Assembly: GCF_008831285.2 (NCBI RefSeq)
Contig: NC_045141.1
Span: 26,897,315-26,961,314 of the forward strand
DNA from: Nymphaea colorata
Lineage: Eukaryota > Streptophyta > Magnoliopsida > Nymphaeales > Nymphaeaceae
DNA length: 64,000 bases
Direction: 5' to 3'
The position numbers and the translations under genes are program-made. The notes under the pieces were generated by a model. The model had not been told where the DNA came from. It made no database searches and was given only the letters and a program-made list of their open reading frames with translations. Positions 1-11,339 of this stretch are shown piece after piece (the stretch's first letter is position 1; every line of letters begins with the position of its first letter).

Positions 1-229
1 CAGAGATTAGCGGTGATGCGGTCGAAACAATTTGACGTATTTTGTCCGTTTAATTTCTTGGTTAAATAAGGTCCGTACAATGAAAACCAACATCGTGAAC
101 TTCTTAGCCAGAAACCGATTTCCACGGCGAACCACGTGACCTCCTCCTCTGCAATTACGTTATACAAAAAGCAAGGGAACAATATTTCCACAAACAATAT
201 CAAAATAAGCAAAATTCTAAAAAAACTAA

Positions 230-665
230 TTACCATCTGACATGCCGATCCCAGTCTTTGCCACGTATTCCAGATGTATTTACAGAAGCGGGAGATGAGG
301 AAACTGTTTGGAAGACTGAACGCAACCATTTCTGTTTTTCTGCATTAAAAACAGATATTCAGGACACCAAGTCATCGGCCAATGCAGAAGAAAGCGTCTA
401 CTTAAAACTAAAACCCAACAGTGTCTTGGATTAAGAATGAAAAACAGACGAACAAACAATCGGATCGAAAATCAAACCTTAAGGACACGAATTGGCTTCA
501 AGAACGATACAAGCATAAGCGAATTGATCATAAATAAGATTCGCAAGCCATAGAAAACCGAACGAGAAAGATCGAAGATAGCAGATGGATTTTGAGAATA
601 CCTGAGGAGAAAGATCGAGAGAAAACTCTACAAATCTCCCTGACGCCCCTCGCGCGGGAAGCCAT
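230..665 (-). CDS. Possible small two-exon gene, mitochondrial-type N-terminus, unidentified
   Basis: Proposed exons are 602-665 (ATG at 665) and 339 down to a stop at 230-232. Exon 1 starts MASRARGVREICRVFSRSFS, rich in Arg, Ser and Ala and without acidic residues except one Glu, as in a mitochondrial presequence. The donor at 601/600 (CAG|GTATTC) leaves phase 1, and the acceptor ending at 340 (AATGCAG) continues the frame with EKQKWLRSVFQTVSSSPAS and ends near GKDWDRHVRW, giving 57 residues. A second donor (ATG|GTAATT at 233/232) could instead join an exon at about 104-150 for a slightly different C-terminus. An AAACCCTA box, common in plant 5' leaders, lies about 50 bases upstream of the ATG (near 715-722). 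I do not recognise the family; the agreement of phase and splice sites is the only support. Confidence 0.4.
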
Positions 666-699
666 CGGATGCCCCGTCCTCCCGAAAGGGCGGCAAAAA

Positions 700-3600
700 C
701 GGCCGAGACAAGCACTAGGGTTTTTAAAGGCGGGAGTTGGCGCCCGCACTCTTTTCGGGTCGGAACTTCAAATGAGAGTTTTAACGGATCGGGTCCTAAC
801 AATCTGAGTAGTAACTTGGCCTGGAACCACAATCTCTGGCAACCGACGTTTGACGATATTTAAAATGTTTTGATAATACAAGAGAAATTTACAAAGCGAC
901 CGTCAAATGTTGGCGTACTGATTAGTGGTGAAAATATAAATGACCACTTAAAGTTATAAATAACTCATATACAAATGCTTTATGAATAAGAAATATATAT
1001 AATTTCTTGAGGAAGCGGCAAGATTTTTTTTCCGAGAAACAAGCACAAATAAATCAACCATAATAAGACGAACTTAAAAATGCATTCAGCTATTGTAACT
1101 TACTAAAAAATAATGATCCGTCGATGAACCCTGATGCATTTAAGATAATGAAATAAAACAACTAAAATGCACTTAATATAAACAGATTTTATGTTGAACT
1201 TTTCAACGATACCAAATAATATTATTTTGCGTTCAACTATATCCGATTAGTGCCCTTGAATATCAGCATCAATATGATACAGATGCATTCCGGTCTGCGC
1301 CAGAAATTTTAAACCGTGTTAAATTAGGAAAAAGTTGATTTTTTTTTATTATTATCTTAATTACATGTTTTGGTTTCGCCCGATGCTGACCCGATTAGCC
1401 GATATATGAGCGGCCAATTCCATGCATCGAAAACATTGCCTCCGAATATTTTGCAAGTACATCTTTACCCTCTATCCCATGCAATAAGGCTTCGTGTTAA
1501 AGTGCAAAAAGAGGAGCTTTCTTTTAGTTTCATTTTTATCATGAAGTTTTATGGATTACCGCCATGGATATTTTAGTCATTTCCAACCCCTTATAATATA
1601 CATATAACCTGCTTTATTCAAGCTTCTTCTGACCTCCAGTCCTTCAGGTTCAAACTATCAACAGTTTGCCTTTCTAAAAGATTACGTGGGAAAATGCGTT
1701 GAATAAAAACTTACAAGGTAGCTAGTTTTCAAGTAAAATAATGATCATTAACCACTAAGCATGATTGGAACAAGAAAATAAAAATTACTGTAGCTCTAGA
1801 AGTTCAAATGTTGGATATCTTAATCAATCACAAGCATAGAACATCGAATTGAACTAACCATAAAGCCAGGGATGAATTTGAGACTCAAATGTCTCAAATC
1901 AAACCTTGATAACCCCTGCCTTGTTGGTCGAGGCCCGTGCAGCGGCCCTAGTTGTTGGTGGACCCGACGCGCTTCATTATTAGTTATCATTTACTACAAA
2001 CCCAACCAAAGAGATTCAAATTCGTGAATGCTTTCTTTCTTTTTCTAAATTTGGACGGTAGATCTGCACATGAAGAAGTAAATGGCATTGCTTTTGGCAT
2101 AGAAGTGCTCATTGTGATGCTATTTTTTTAATTATTATATGAGAGGTTGCCCTTGCATTTAAAGGGCTGATTATTATTAGAAACTCTATGTGAGTGTTTC
2201 ATGAATTGCTTTAAAATTAGAATAGATTTATACAATACCTAAACAAATATTATATGAATCTACTTAAATTTTAGGACATATTCCTAGAATACTAATATGT
2301 TGTCCTCAATGTCAAACAACTTCGAAAGGTCGTTTTAGGTGCTTTAAAAACCATGTTTTTGATGGGTGATATAAAAACTTGTTTGAGAAAACTGCAGTTT
2401 CAACCTACCAGCGGCCCAAAAAAAAAAAAAGAAATTGTATTAGGATGTGTCACTCAAACACAATAATTGATTGCCAGAAACTCATTAAGAGACTTAGTTT
2501 TCACAAAATCAAGTTAGACAAACTGAGTTTTTGTGGGTGTCGTTCTTGAGATAAAACTGAGTTTTTGACGGTGTCGTTCTTGGTTCTCATGGGCATAGCA
2601 TGCTTTGATAAGAGCAGAGGCCCAGTACCCTCTAAAACAGCTACTGGCAGCCTAGCGCTGCTGGTCCAATCAAGTGCGCAAGCCTTGTGGAGCTGACGGA
2701 CAAATTGGAAGGGAAATCCAAGGCGCTCGTTTGAATGCTGGAATATGATACCTTCTTTATCAGCATGCTTGGACAAGAGAAAAGGGTTAAAACCAGCAAC
2801 TAGCCTGACCAGGTACCCCACTCGGCTTTCAACACCCAAATTGTAAGAGGAATCCAAGATGCTCGTTTCAATGCAGGAACGTAGCAGCCTCTTTTAGTGA
2901 CATCATTATTTTTAATTACCAGTTGTACAGCTTTGCATAGACGTACGTCAGCTGCGAATTATCGTCTGTTCTTAAATTTGGTCCTTACTGTTTTAGCTAA
3001 CTTATTTAATTTCTCAGGCTTTGCGGAAGTTTAATCCAAACCTTTATGTTCACTATTTCATAAAATTCTCCTATTAAGAAAACTATAAAAGGTAACCGTT
3101 TTATAAAATTTCAGGAAAAAAAAAACGTTCAAAAAATAAAAATCTCCAAAATAAGGCAGAGCAAGAACTTCGAATTCAAAGAACCAACATGCTGTTGACC
3201 GAAGCCTGCCACAACACGTTACGTGCACCTATTCTATTTCGTGTTAGAAGTTAAGATTAGGCTTTCCTGATGGATAGCAGTAATGGGCAAAATTGCGGCA
3301 GTTTCAGCAAAGAAGCACACCAGTGTCATATTGGTGACAGACGCCATAATGGGTCCCTTGCTACCTTTCTCGCAGCCACTGCCATCTACTGGCGTCCTTT
3401 TCCGCAAATCGAGGCTACATGAATCTGAACACTGTTCGCAACAGCCATCTCCATTCATTTGAAACCAATGCTTGTGGAATTTCTTGCGCTAAGGATGATC
3501 TCTCGTCAGCAGTTACGAAACATCAATCGATGCAAATGGTATTTAGAATCCTCATATTAGTGGAAGGGCCATCATGAATACAATTGCCTCAAAATTTCCT

Positions 3601-5890
3601 ACTGTAATCTTCCTTGGAAGTGATTCTGCGTGCCATATTGTCGAGCTATATCTTGAAAGAAAAGATTTTACAAAATTATTGATTGAAATTCTGCCCAGAT
3701 AACAATTGGGTCGTCGCTCCAATAATGGAAGCTATTTAATTTACGATTCCCATCCCACAGAGAGGGAACCTTTGCGGATTCTAACCGTTCAATCTTTCCT
3801 TGAGGAACGGATGAAACAACTGGAGCTGTTCAGATCCAATGAGTTCTACACTTGGTCGAAGCCTGACACTCAGTCGACAGCACAAATTTCCACTCGCTTG
3901 TTTTTAACGTGTTTCGCATAATTTCGTCTCCCTCTCATACATTTTGCAGGACCAAAATGGAAGTCCACTTTTGGTTTCGATGAGCTCAAGCAAGGACCCT
4001 AGACGGCCTTGAAAGCGTAGCAAACAAGGTAGAAAGTAAACGAAACACATAATGGGGACTTGATCTCCAAAACAATTTCCATCATTTGACACCACTAGGA
4101 GTTGTGAACTAGTTTCGCATACATCCCAGAGCAGCTGAACGAAAAATTTTAAAACTGAAGCATATGTGTCTTATCTCTTGAAACTTTGGTGCCGTTTTAG
4201 TTGTATTATTTCGGTGAATGATTTCACGTATAGCCGGCTAATCAAGAAACTGGATTACCAAAAAAGTTTCACACGCATCATCTACACAAGCAGAAGAGGT
4301 GTCAAGTTAGAGATGGAGGATAATCTCAACCTTCTCAATCTACTTCCTGAGCTCTCTTAAGACTTTGATCTCAAGAGATTTTATGACATGTACAGGCATA
4401 CAGCCCGCTAATCAAGAAATTGGAAGAACAACATAAGTTTACATGCAATTGCAGTCTATAGAAACAGGTTAAAAAGAAAGAAAAACAGGTGAAAAGAGAA
4501 GAATATGAACAATCCACTATCATCCTACTGTTTTAGCTTTCTCTGGGTTTATCTTGAAAAATTACTCTTACTGGATTACCTCTAATTGGAAATAAAGTGT
4601 AACATATATAAAAAATGTAAAAGACGATGACATAATGCATCAAAAATTTAATTATTCACCAAATCAACGATTTGGCCGGAAAGAAGGATCCAAAGCATAA
4701 AAAGGGTAGCTCACATCTTTCATTTTTGGACTAATCTTTTTACCTTTCTGTCGGAAAAAGCAAAAGAACAAAGAGTGGGAAGTTCATGTTAGGCTCTTCG
4801 TTTACGTTCAATCGCAGCCGTGAGTGTTAGAGAAGACGCGGTCAGGATTAAGCAAGAAAGTTCATGGATCATATAATTCGAGCGTAACTGCTGCCAGCGT
4901 TAGCTCGGAAAAGAAAAGAGAAGGAACAGTTAAATGTTGATACAGTGATCATGAGCTCCATGATTGACAATTGACATACCGATTGATTGCGAGCAGAGGC
5001 ACCAGCGGACGTATACATAAAAGCAAAAGCCACGTCCATTCATGTATTAATAAGGCAATGAAAGATGGCCGCAGAGAGGACATCCAACATCTGACATGCT
5101 GGAGCCTGAACCAGACACCTATCCCTATCTCCCCTGCTTTGCTTTACACACAGAGTCGTAAAAAGCAAAGCTGCAAAAGAGAGACAGAGCGCGAGAGTGA
5201 TGAAAAAAAAAAGGTCGCCTGTTCATGAAAGAATGAAAGATGCAAAGTCTCACAATTGTTTCCCAAAGAATCAAATCTCAAATAGAAAAAACACTGAGAC
5301 AAACGCTTACAGTTTGTACAGGTCATGAAACTTGGTTTCATCAGCATTTGCTAATTAATTATGGGGATAATTTTGGACCTTTGAATATGATGACGATGTT
5401 GGATGCTTGCAGATCTTGGCTAGAGAGACGAGGGACTAAGATTTCGCCTTTGAATGGCTAAAGATCTACCCTTCATGATTAGCAGACTTCAGCAGCCCAC
5501 TGTCTCTCGTGCTTAGGGTTGCAGCAGTCCACGTCTTTGATAGATATGTCAGTCGGTTCATAACTGTAGGAGAAAAAGAAAAACTCACCAAAGTGCTGCG
5601 AGAGCCAGCAGCTACCTACTCATTCCATCCTCCACTCACGGCTTCATAATTTAGACCATAGTTACCAGAAATTTTGCTTCCCTTCTCCAATTTGCTTTCT
5701 CGCTTTAAATTTGATTTCTCCCTGCTCTGCTTCTTCCGATCTCAAAAATAATACTTTTCAAACCGGTAATTATGGTTCAGAGAGGTCTTTCCATACCTTG
5801 ACGCAGATGATGAAGTTGCTCCAAGTGACACCACAGACCGCAGCGGTGATGATGATGTCGGTGTTAGTGTTATTGCTGATGTCCGATATG
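700..5890. other. Intergenic, AT-rich, no gene recognised
   Basis: No open frame here resembles a known protein, and none joins a neighbour with sensible splice sites. Short frames at 1370-1576, 2501-2857, 3706-3921 and 4971-5461 have no motif I recognise. A 34-bp tandem duplication at 2521-2582 and partly repeated blocks at about 2598/2762 and 2712/2850 suggest old local duplications. Confidence 0.5.
2521..2582. repeat. 34-bp tandem duplication
   Basis: Two adjacent copies of a unit beginning AACTGAGTTTTTG and containing GTGTCGTTCTTG start at 2521 and 2555. They differ by a few bases. Confidence 0.75.
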
Positions 5891-5902
5891 ATGACGATTC
5901 CT

Positions 5903-6220
5903 TTAACGATTCGAAATTGGGTTGGCACCACTAGGAACTTCATGGGCAGTTGCATTATACTGGCTAGGAGACAATGACGGTGAATGGTGACGATGGTTTA
6001 GTGCCATGGGCTGAGAACTTGAAGAGTTTTGCCTGGCTGTGGTAGACACGGAATCTGAAGGGCCTGGCCTTGTTGCAGAAGCCATGGGAGAGCATAGATG
6101 GTCCGAAGGATGAGCCAGGAGAAGCAGCAAGATGAGCCCAACTAGAGGAATTGCCATGCAGAGGTGCGCTTCTAGACAGTCGATCCAGCCCCCATATGAC
6201 AGAGTGGGATCGATATCCAT
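5903..6220 (-). CDS. CLE: CLE peptide precursor, CLE41/CLE44 (TDIF)-like
   Basis: Single-exon precursor of 105 residues from the ATG at 6220, or 84 from the in-frame ATG at 6157. The shorter form begins MAIPLVGLILLLLLAH, a clear signal-peptide core. A Ser/Pro/His-rich spacer follows, and the last 13 residues are HEVPSGANPISNR before the stop. Apart from one residue, the 12-mer HEVPSGANPISN is the TDIF peptide made by Arabidopsis CLE41/CLE44 (HEVPSGPNPISN), a secreted signal read by the receptor kinase TDR/PXY that keeps vascular stem cells undifferentiated. Position 7 is Ala (codon GCC) where TDIF has hydroxyproline (CCC would be Pro). A final Arg follows the peptide; C-terminal Arg trimming is known for other CLE precursors. 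Location in the extreme C-terminus and the variable spacer fit the family. The start is uncertain; the identity is not. Confidence 0.85.
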   Translation of the reverse strand: MDIDPTLSYGGWIDCLEAHLCMAIPLVGLILLLLLAHPSDHLCSPMASATRPGPSDSVSTTARQNSSSSQPMALNHRHHSPSLSPSQYNATAHEVPSGANPISNR

Positions 6221-6381
6221 GAACCGCAGGAGGCCCTCCAGGATTATGAGTGAAAGGCGAAGAAATCGACAAAGTGTTTGATGAAAAGATGAACAAGAGA
6301 GAGAGAACCAAATTATAACAGTCCGAGGGCAGAAAAAGCAGGGGAAAAAGAAGCAAACCCCACAACACTGCCCCTTCAATT

Positions 6382-6390
6382 CATATAAAT
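6382..6390 (-). promoter_or_regulatory. Possible TATA element of the CLE gene
   Basis: On the minus strand this reads ATTTATATG, about 165 bases upstream of the ATG at 6220. Placement is plausible but the motif is common in AT-rich DNA. Confidence 0.25.
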
Positions 6391-8497
6391 TACCCGTATG
6401 AAAAATTTGAATAGAAAAGGACAACAGTACAACCTTTTCCATTTTTGTCTTTCTAAGATAACTCTCCTGATTAAGTTTGAACGCAGAGAGAGAATAGTGC
6501 AATCATTTTTTGTCTTTCTAAGATTAACCCTTACGTGGGCTTCGGGGCAAATAGGTTTGTGCTCTTGGTCAAGAAACTGCCAACTTTTTGACCTTCATGA
6601 TTGACCGTAATGCTCAACTTATGTGTTAGAGCAGCATGGTTATTTTTAAACTAGAGAAAACAAACGGAAAAGTTTAAACTTGGAAGCTCCATGCCGAACT
6701 TTTCTCTTTGTTTTTTCTTGTTCTCTTACTTTACATGATTACCTACAGGTCTATTCTGGCCAAAAAACAATAACAACGAGACAAGGAGTCGCGGCTAAGC
6801 CGCTCATTACAAGGTAAATTGCTATCATTCAGCTCCAACACTTACTTTTGCGCAAGTCTCAACTTTGTCAGAAAGACAAACACTGGAGACAACTGACTCC
6901 ATTAATTAGAGATAACACACAGCACACCCACAGACAAGAACACATAAATGCTTTCAGAAATATCACCAAAAAAATATGGTTTTTCTGATTCCTAGACAGT
7001 CGATTTCTAACAGTTCTTATTAATAAGATGTTCACGCCATGAAGAATCGATTTGGGCATCTAAGTTTTCTTTTTCCTTGGTCATTTTCCTCCAAACCTCT
7101 TTTCCAAGATTTCCAATGGAATCGTATCTAATGACCAATGTCGTCAAGAAAATTAAGAGCTAGTTGTTTTTTCAGTTACTCTTCTGATGAAGGAAAATAG
7201 GTTAAAGTTTAGGCAGACTCGTACCAAATTGTAGCAACAAAACAAGTTGGAAATATTAACTTCTTCACCTCCTTCAATTTGACTCTTCTTTTAATGGAGA
7301 CGCCGGCGAGGGGCGAAGAGGGCATTTACTTTTCACTGAAAAATATAGCAACCATGAGGCGCTTTGGATACACAGGTAATTTCCCCCAAGTAAAAGAATC
7401 TTTTACGATTAAAGACAGCCAGCGGCAGAAGGGTTGGCATTTCTTTCTTGGGAGTTTGCCAAGAGAGATCTTTGTTGACTTGGAAGAAAACCGAGTGGAG
7501 AAAGATGAGGGGAAGGGGGCGTTGGAGGGGAAGGTTGCTGTCCCCGCTGCTTTATTGAGGCCTCGGAAAGCAAAGCAGTGAAGCATCGTATACCTTGGCC
7601 GTGACCCTGCCTTGTGAAAGGCCAGGGCCTTGTCGCCACCATCTGCTACACAGGGTCCCCACAACAAGGCCTAGTATTTTTATTTTTTTTTTTTGCATGC
7701 CTTTCCATCCTTCTCGTAAATCTTTTTCACCACTTCCGTTTCTAAAACCAGTGTTATAAATGTCGGCCTGGATCTGCCAATCATAAAACTGGATTCAAAC
7801 CATTGACCGATACAATCGCGCCATGTTCTCGTTCGGGGATCCCACGCTAATCGCCAGTATTGGATCACATTGGTGTTTCAAGATCTTCATTGTATTCAAG
7901 TAGGTCTTGGTGACCTCGCACTTGATTTATTCTAGTTTTAAGATTTTCAGGATTTGAGATTAGATCAAACCAAATCGTTTCTTCATTCCCCCTTTAAATC
8001 TTTTGGATGTAGACCTTAAGCCTCAAGTAAGGTCCTTAATTTAATAAACTACAGCAAAAGCATGCTATTTTATCAAATTTATGAATCTAAAATTCATATG
8101 AATTGGGTTCAAGGAGAGGGTTTTTGCATTAATAATTTATTTGTTGGTAGAGTCTGCATGCTTCACAATAACGAAAAAATGTATCAAAAAATCAAGACAT
8201 GAAGATGGCGGTTACAGCGATTCCATTCCAACGATCAAGTGACGATCGTTATCCGTCTTGAATCGATTAAATCTACCAATAGCAATCCCGATGGGCCGAG
8301 ATTTTATGTGATTGGGAGTCGGTTCCACGCAACTTAAGTTATTTATTATGAGTTGGCTGCAGCACGGCCAGCTGCCACCCATACCAACTGCGACAGCATT
8401 AATGCTTCCGGTGATACAAGTCAAAGAAAATTTATTATAGAATACGATCTTTCAGTCTGATTTTTGGTGGTAGGTTTTGAAACATTCAATTCCCTCG

Positions 8498-8519
8498 CTC
8501 TCTCTCTCTCTCTCTCTCT
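8498..8519. repeat. (CT)n microsatellite
   Basis: About eleven uninterrupted CT dinucleotides. No gene model overlaps it. Confidence 0.9.
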
Positions 8520-8709
8520 TTTCTCAAGGAGCCAAGAATGATCCAAAACTTATTGCGGAGGCCACCATGTTCAGAGCTTGCATATGGTTCATAAAATTTG
8601 TGTGCTTCTAATTCAAAACGTAAATCATTCAAGATTTTATAAAAAAAATAATTGGAAAGACAATTGGAAAACAGGTTACATAAGTGCTTCCTTTTTATTG
8701 GATCCAAGC

Positions 8710-8741
8710 GCGTGTGTGTGTGTGTATATATATATATATAA
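8710..8741. repeat. (GT)n(TA)n compound microsatellite
   Basis: A GT run passes directly into a TA run. No gene model overlaps it. Confidence 0.9.
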
Positions 8742-9547
8742 AAGTAAAAACAAGAGTGTGGAAAGTTACGCTGCTTGATCTGCCATCCTTTACTCTTGGA
8801 AGTGTTACTACTATTAGTTAATTTACTTTCCTTTTGGCTCCGGTGTAGAACGCTTATGAGGAACAAAGGAAATATCTGACAGTTTTGTGGTCACTAGATC
8901 GTGATCTTTTCCCGCTTTATTATGGCAGATCATTCCCTTTCATCATTGGAAAACACGAATTCGCTTTTACAACCAATCTCAATCTCACTAGAGGCAAATT
9001 GGCTAGTGGGCCTGAGGTTCCGCTATAAGCGCGTTCTTCTTTACTTTGGGCTATTCCATTAGAAATGACATAGGTCTTCTTTTCTCTTTCCCTTTCCACA
9101 GTCACTTTGCCTGCTTTTCTGCTTTTCTTTCTTCCCTGATTCAGAAGGTGGGGCCATAACTCGCACAGTCTGAGACTCTAATATATTGGCAACTCTTGAG
9201 AGAAGAGCGATCTAAACCATCATCTAATCTCTTGTCTCGTTCGTGCCTGATCGTTTTATTTATGAGACTTTGTATTGCAAACTCTAGGGATCAAATCCTC
9301 AGTACCTCAAGTGAGAATTCCTCGAACGCTTATGCCCATACCTTAAGTTTGCTTCCATTCAAATTTTTGCGTACTTGTTGATTATCTAAAGAAACTGAAA
9401 GTGCACAAATGGATTCATCATGCATAGCCAATTTCCTTTGAAACAACCTTTAAAATTATGCCCTTTTCTTTTAACAAAAATATGCAGTTTTATGAACATT
9501 ACAACCTTATTCTGAGTAAAACAAATGGCAATGATTTGAATATGAAA

Positions 9548-9709
9548 AGTAAACAGGTTGATAGAGGAGAATGAAAAATTTAAAGGCTGGCGAAGTAAAC
9601 AGGTTGATAGAGGAGAATGAAAAATTTAAAGGCTGGCGAAGTAAACAGGTTGATAGAGGAGAATGAAAAATTTTAAGGCTGGCGAAGTAAACAGGTTGAT
9701 AGAGGAGCA
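9548..9709. repeat. 46-bp minisatellite, about 3.5 copies
   Basis: A core AGTAAACAGGTTGATAGAGG begins at 9548, 9594, 9640 and 9686, exactly 46 bases apart. The intervening part (GAATGAAAAATTTAAAGGCT and so on) is nearly identical in three full units, with one T/A shift in the third. The minus-strand reading frame across it (9507-9752) is a by-product of the repeat. Confidence 0.95.
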
Positions 9710-11339
9710 AAATGAGTTGTCCTAGAAAACCAGCAAATCTACCCAAAACCAAAGCAGCAACAGGGCCGTCTAGTCAATTAAGAGCCATGAGTAGGGGCGG
9801 AGACATTTGTCAAGTGACACTTGAAATGGAGATTAACCATTCAAACTAAAATTGGACCCAAAAAAAATCAAGTGGATTCGCTTCACTTTTTTCGTTTGGC
9901 TCGATGAAATGGAGCAGGTCTAACAAAATTAATGAGCATTCAACATTCTTTTGTTTTATAGCTAAAAGGGATTAGAAATAATTTATGCTTTCAGTCAAAC
10001 TTCTAAGTATCAATCTTTTTGACCACCACAAAATGCTATTTTTATGATCAAAACCAAAAAAGGAAGGGTTCTTGTTGCCACCGGAACGACGAACGGACGT
10101 TTTCAAAAAAAGAGCCCTCAGCGTTTAAGGTCACCGATTGATTTCTAAGCTTCCACATCTCCGTAACTTTGCGGGGAAATTAGGCATTGCCAAATACGAA
10201 GTACAAAGTGAGTTCAAATTTTGTTTGCAGTGACTCAGATGCATATCAGGACCCAATATTCATTTGAGTGATGTGACAAATCCCAAAGAAAAGGAATTCA
10301 TGTGCATGAACTTTCTTAAAACTCATCAATGTATCAGATTTCAGTTTGAGTCAGAAATTTCTTGGTATTGAGAACACAGGCTTGACTATTCTTCCAGTCA
10401 TAGTAGGGTCAGAAACGCTTCCATCGGAATCAACTAGCTAGAATGTGGTACTTCCATTTGAGCCAATCAATCATTTTCTATTTGGAATGTATATATAAAA
10501 TTATATATATTCTGCCACTCATTCTCTCATCTTTTTTCTTTGCTCTTTGTTTTCCATTTTTCCGTCTCATTACTATTATCTTCTCCGCATGTGTATAAAA
10601 TTGTGTTAGACTGGATTGCATTTTCAATTTTAATTTTATGAAATGGAACAAGGTCTGGTTTGAAGAGTAGGTATCAGAAGCATCCAATTATAGCAAAGGC
10701 TGGTATCCAATGCTCATTTTTGAACTATATTGACCGTTAGATGTGACTGGGACATGGTACGGCACAAATAATATGTGTCGGGTCCTGCCAACGGCCTGAA
10801 CCATCGGCAAAAGCCTCAGGGCCATGCAATTCATAAAGCCGTCTGTAAAGACAAAAGATTTCCCAATGGAAATCTATAAGCGATGAAGTGTAGTCGCCGG
10901 TAAAGTATTTACCGGTGACCCTACCTACATTGGTGAAATTTATCGCCTTATAAATCTATCTATATCCAGTGATTTTTGTCACCTATAGTCTGTTTTTCTT
11001 TTTCCCCAATAAAAGGCCGTCTTATATGAACCTGCACCTTCACATTAGCCATAAAGATTCCCAAATCATGATTACCACACAAGCAATCCAAGGCCCTCTT
11101 CTCAGATAACAAAGATAGAGAAGTAAAGACAACAGAAAATATGGTTTCGTATCGTAATAAACCCCTAAAAGCCTTTCAAAGCTCAGCCATATTAAGAAAG
11201 ATGTCCAGCGTAGCCTTCGTATTGTAATAAGTTTAAACTACATTTCTGTGAAGGATGTCAACAAATTCAGAACTAATTAGGTGATATCAGATGAAAAATA
11301 AGTACAAAAAAAAGAAAAAGGTAGTTACTCACGTCGAGA

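Larger units (their letters stand above)
6400..11330. other. Intergenic, no gene recognised
   Basis: Scattered short frames (7279-7581 plus, 8212-8424 minus, 10478-10687 minus) show no known motif. The stretch contains CT and GT/TA microsatellites near 8498-8519 and 8710-8741 and the 46-bp minisatellite at 9548-9709. A short hairpin of the form CCGGTAAA/TTTACCGG lies near 10900. Confidence 0.45.

Noticed and set aside
4226..4424. Direct repeat around GCTAATCAAGAAAYTGGA (4237 and 4407)
   Set aside because: Similarity is limited to about 25 bases plus weak flanks; not enough for a defined repeat.
5903..6502. 199-codon minus-strand frame as the full CLE precursor
   Set aside because: The first 94 codons look like leader and promoter sequence (including the possible TATA near 6386), and the signal peptide begins at the ATG at 6157; CLE precursors are usually about 80-120 residues.
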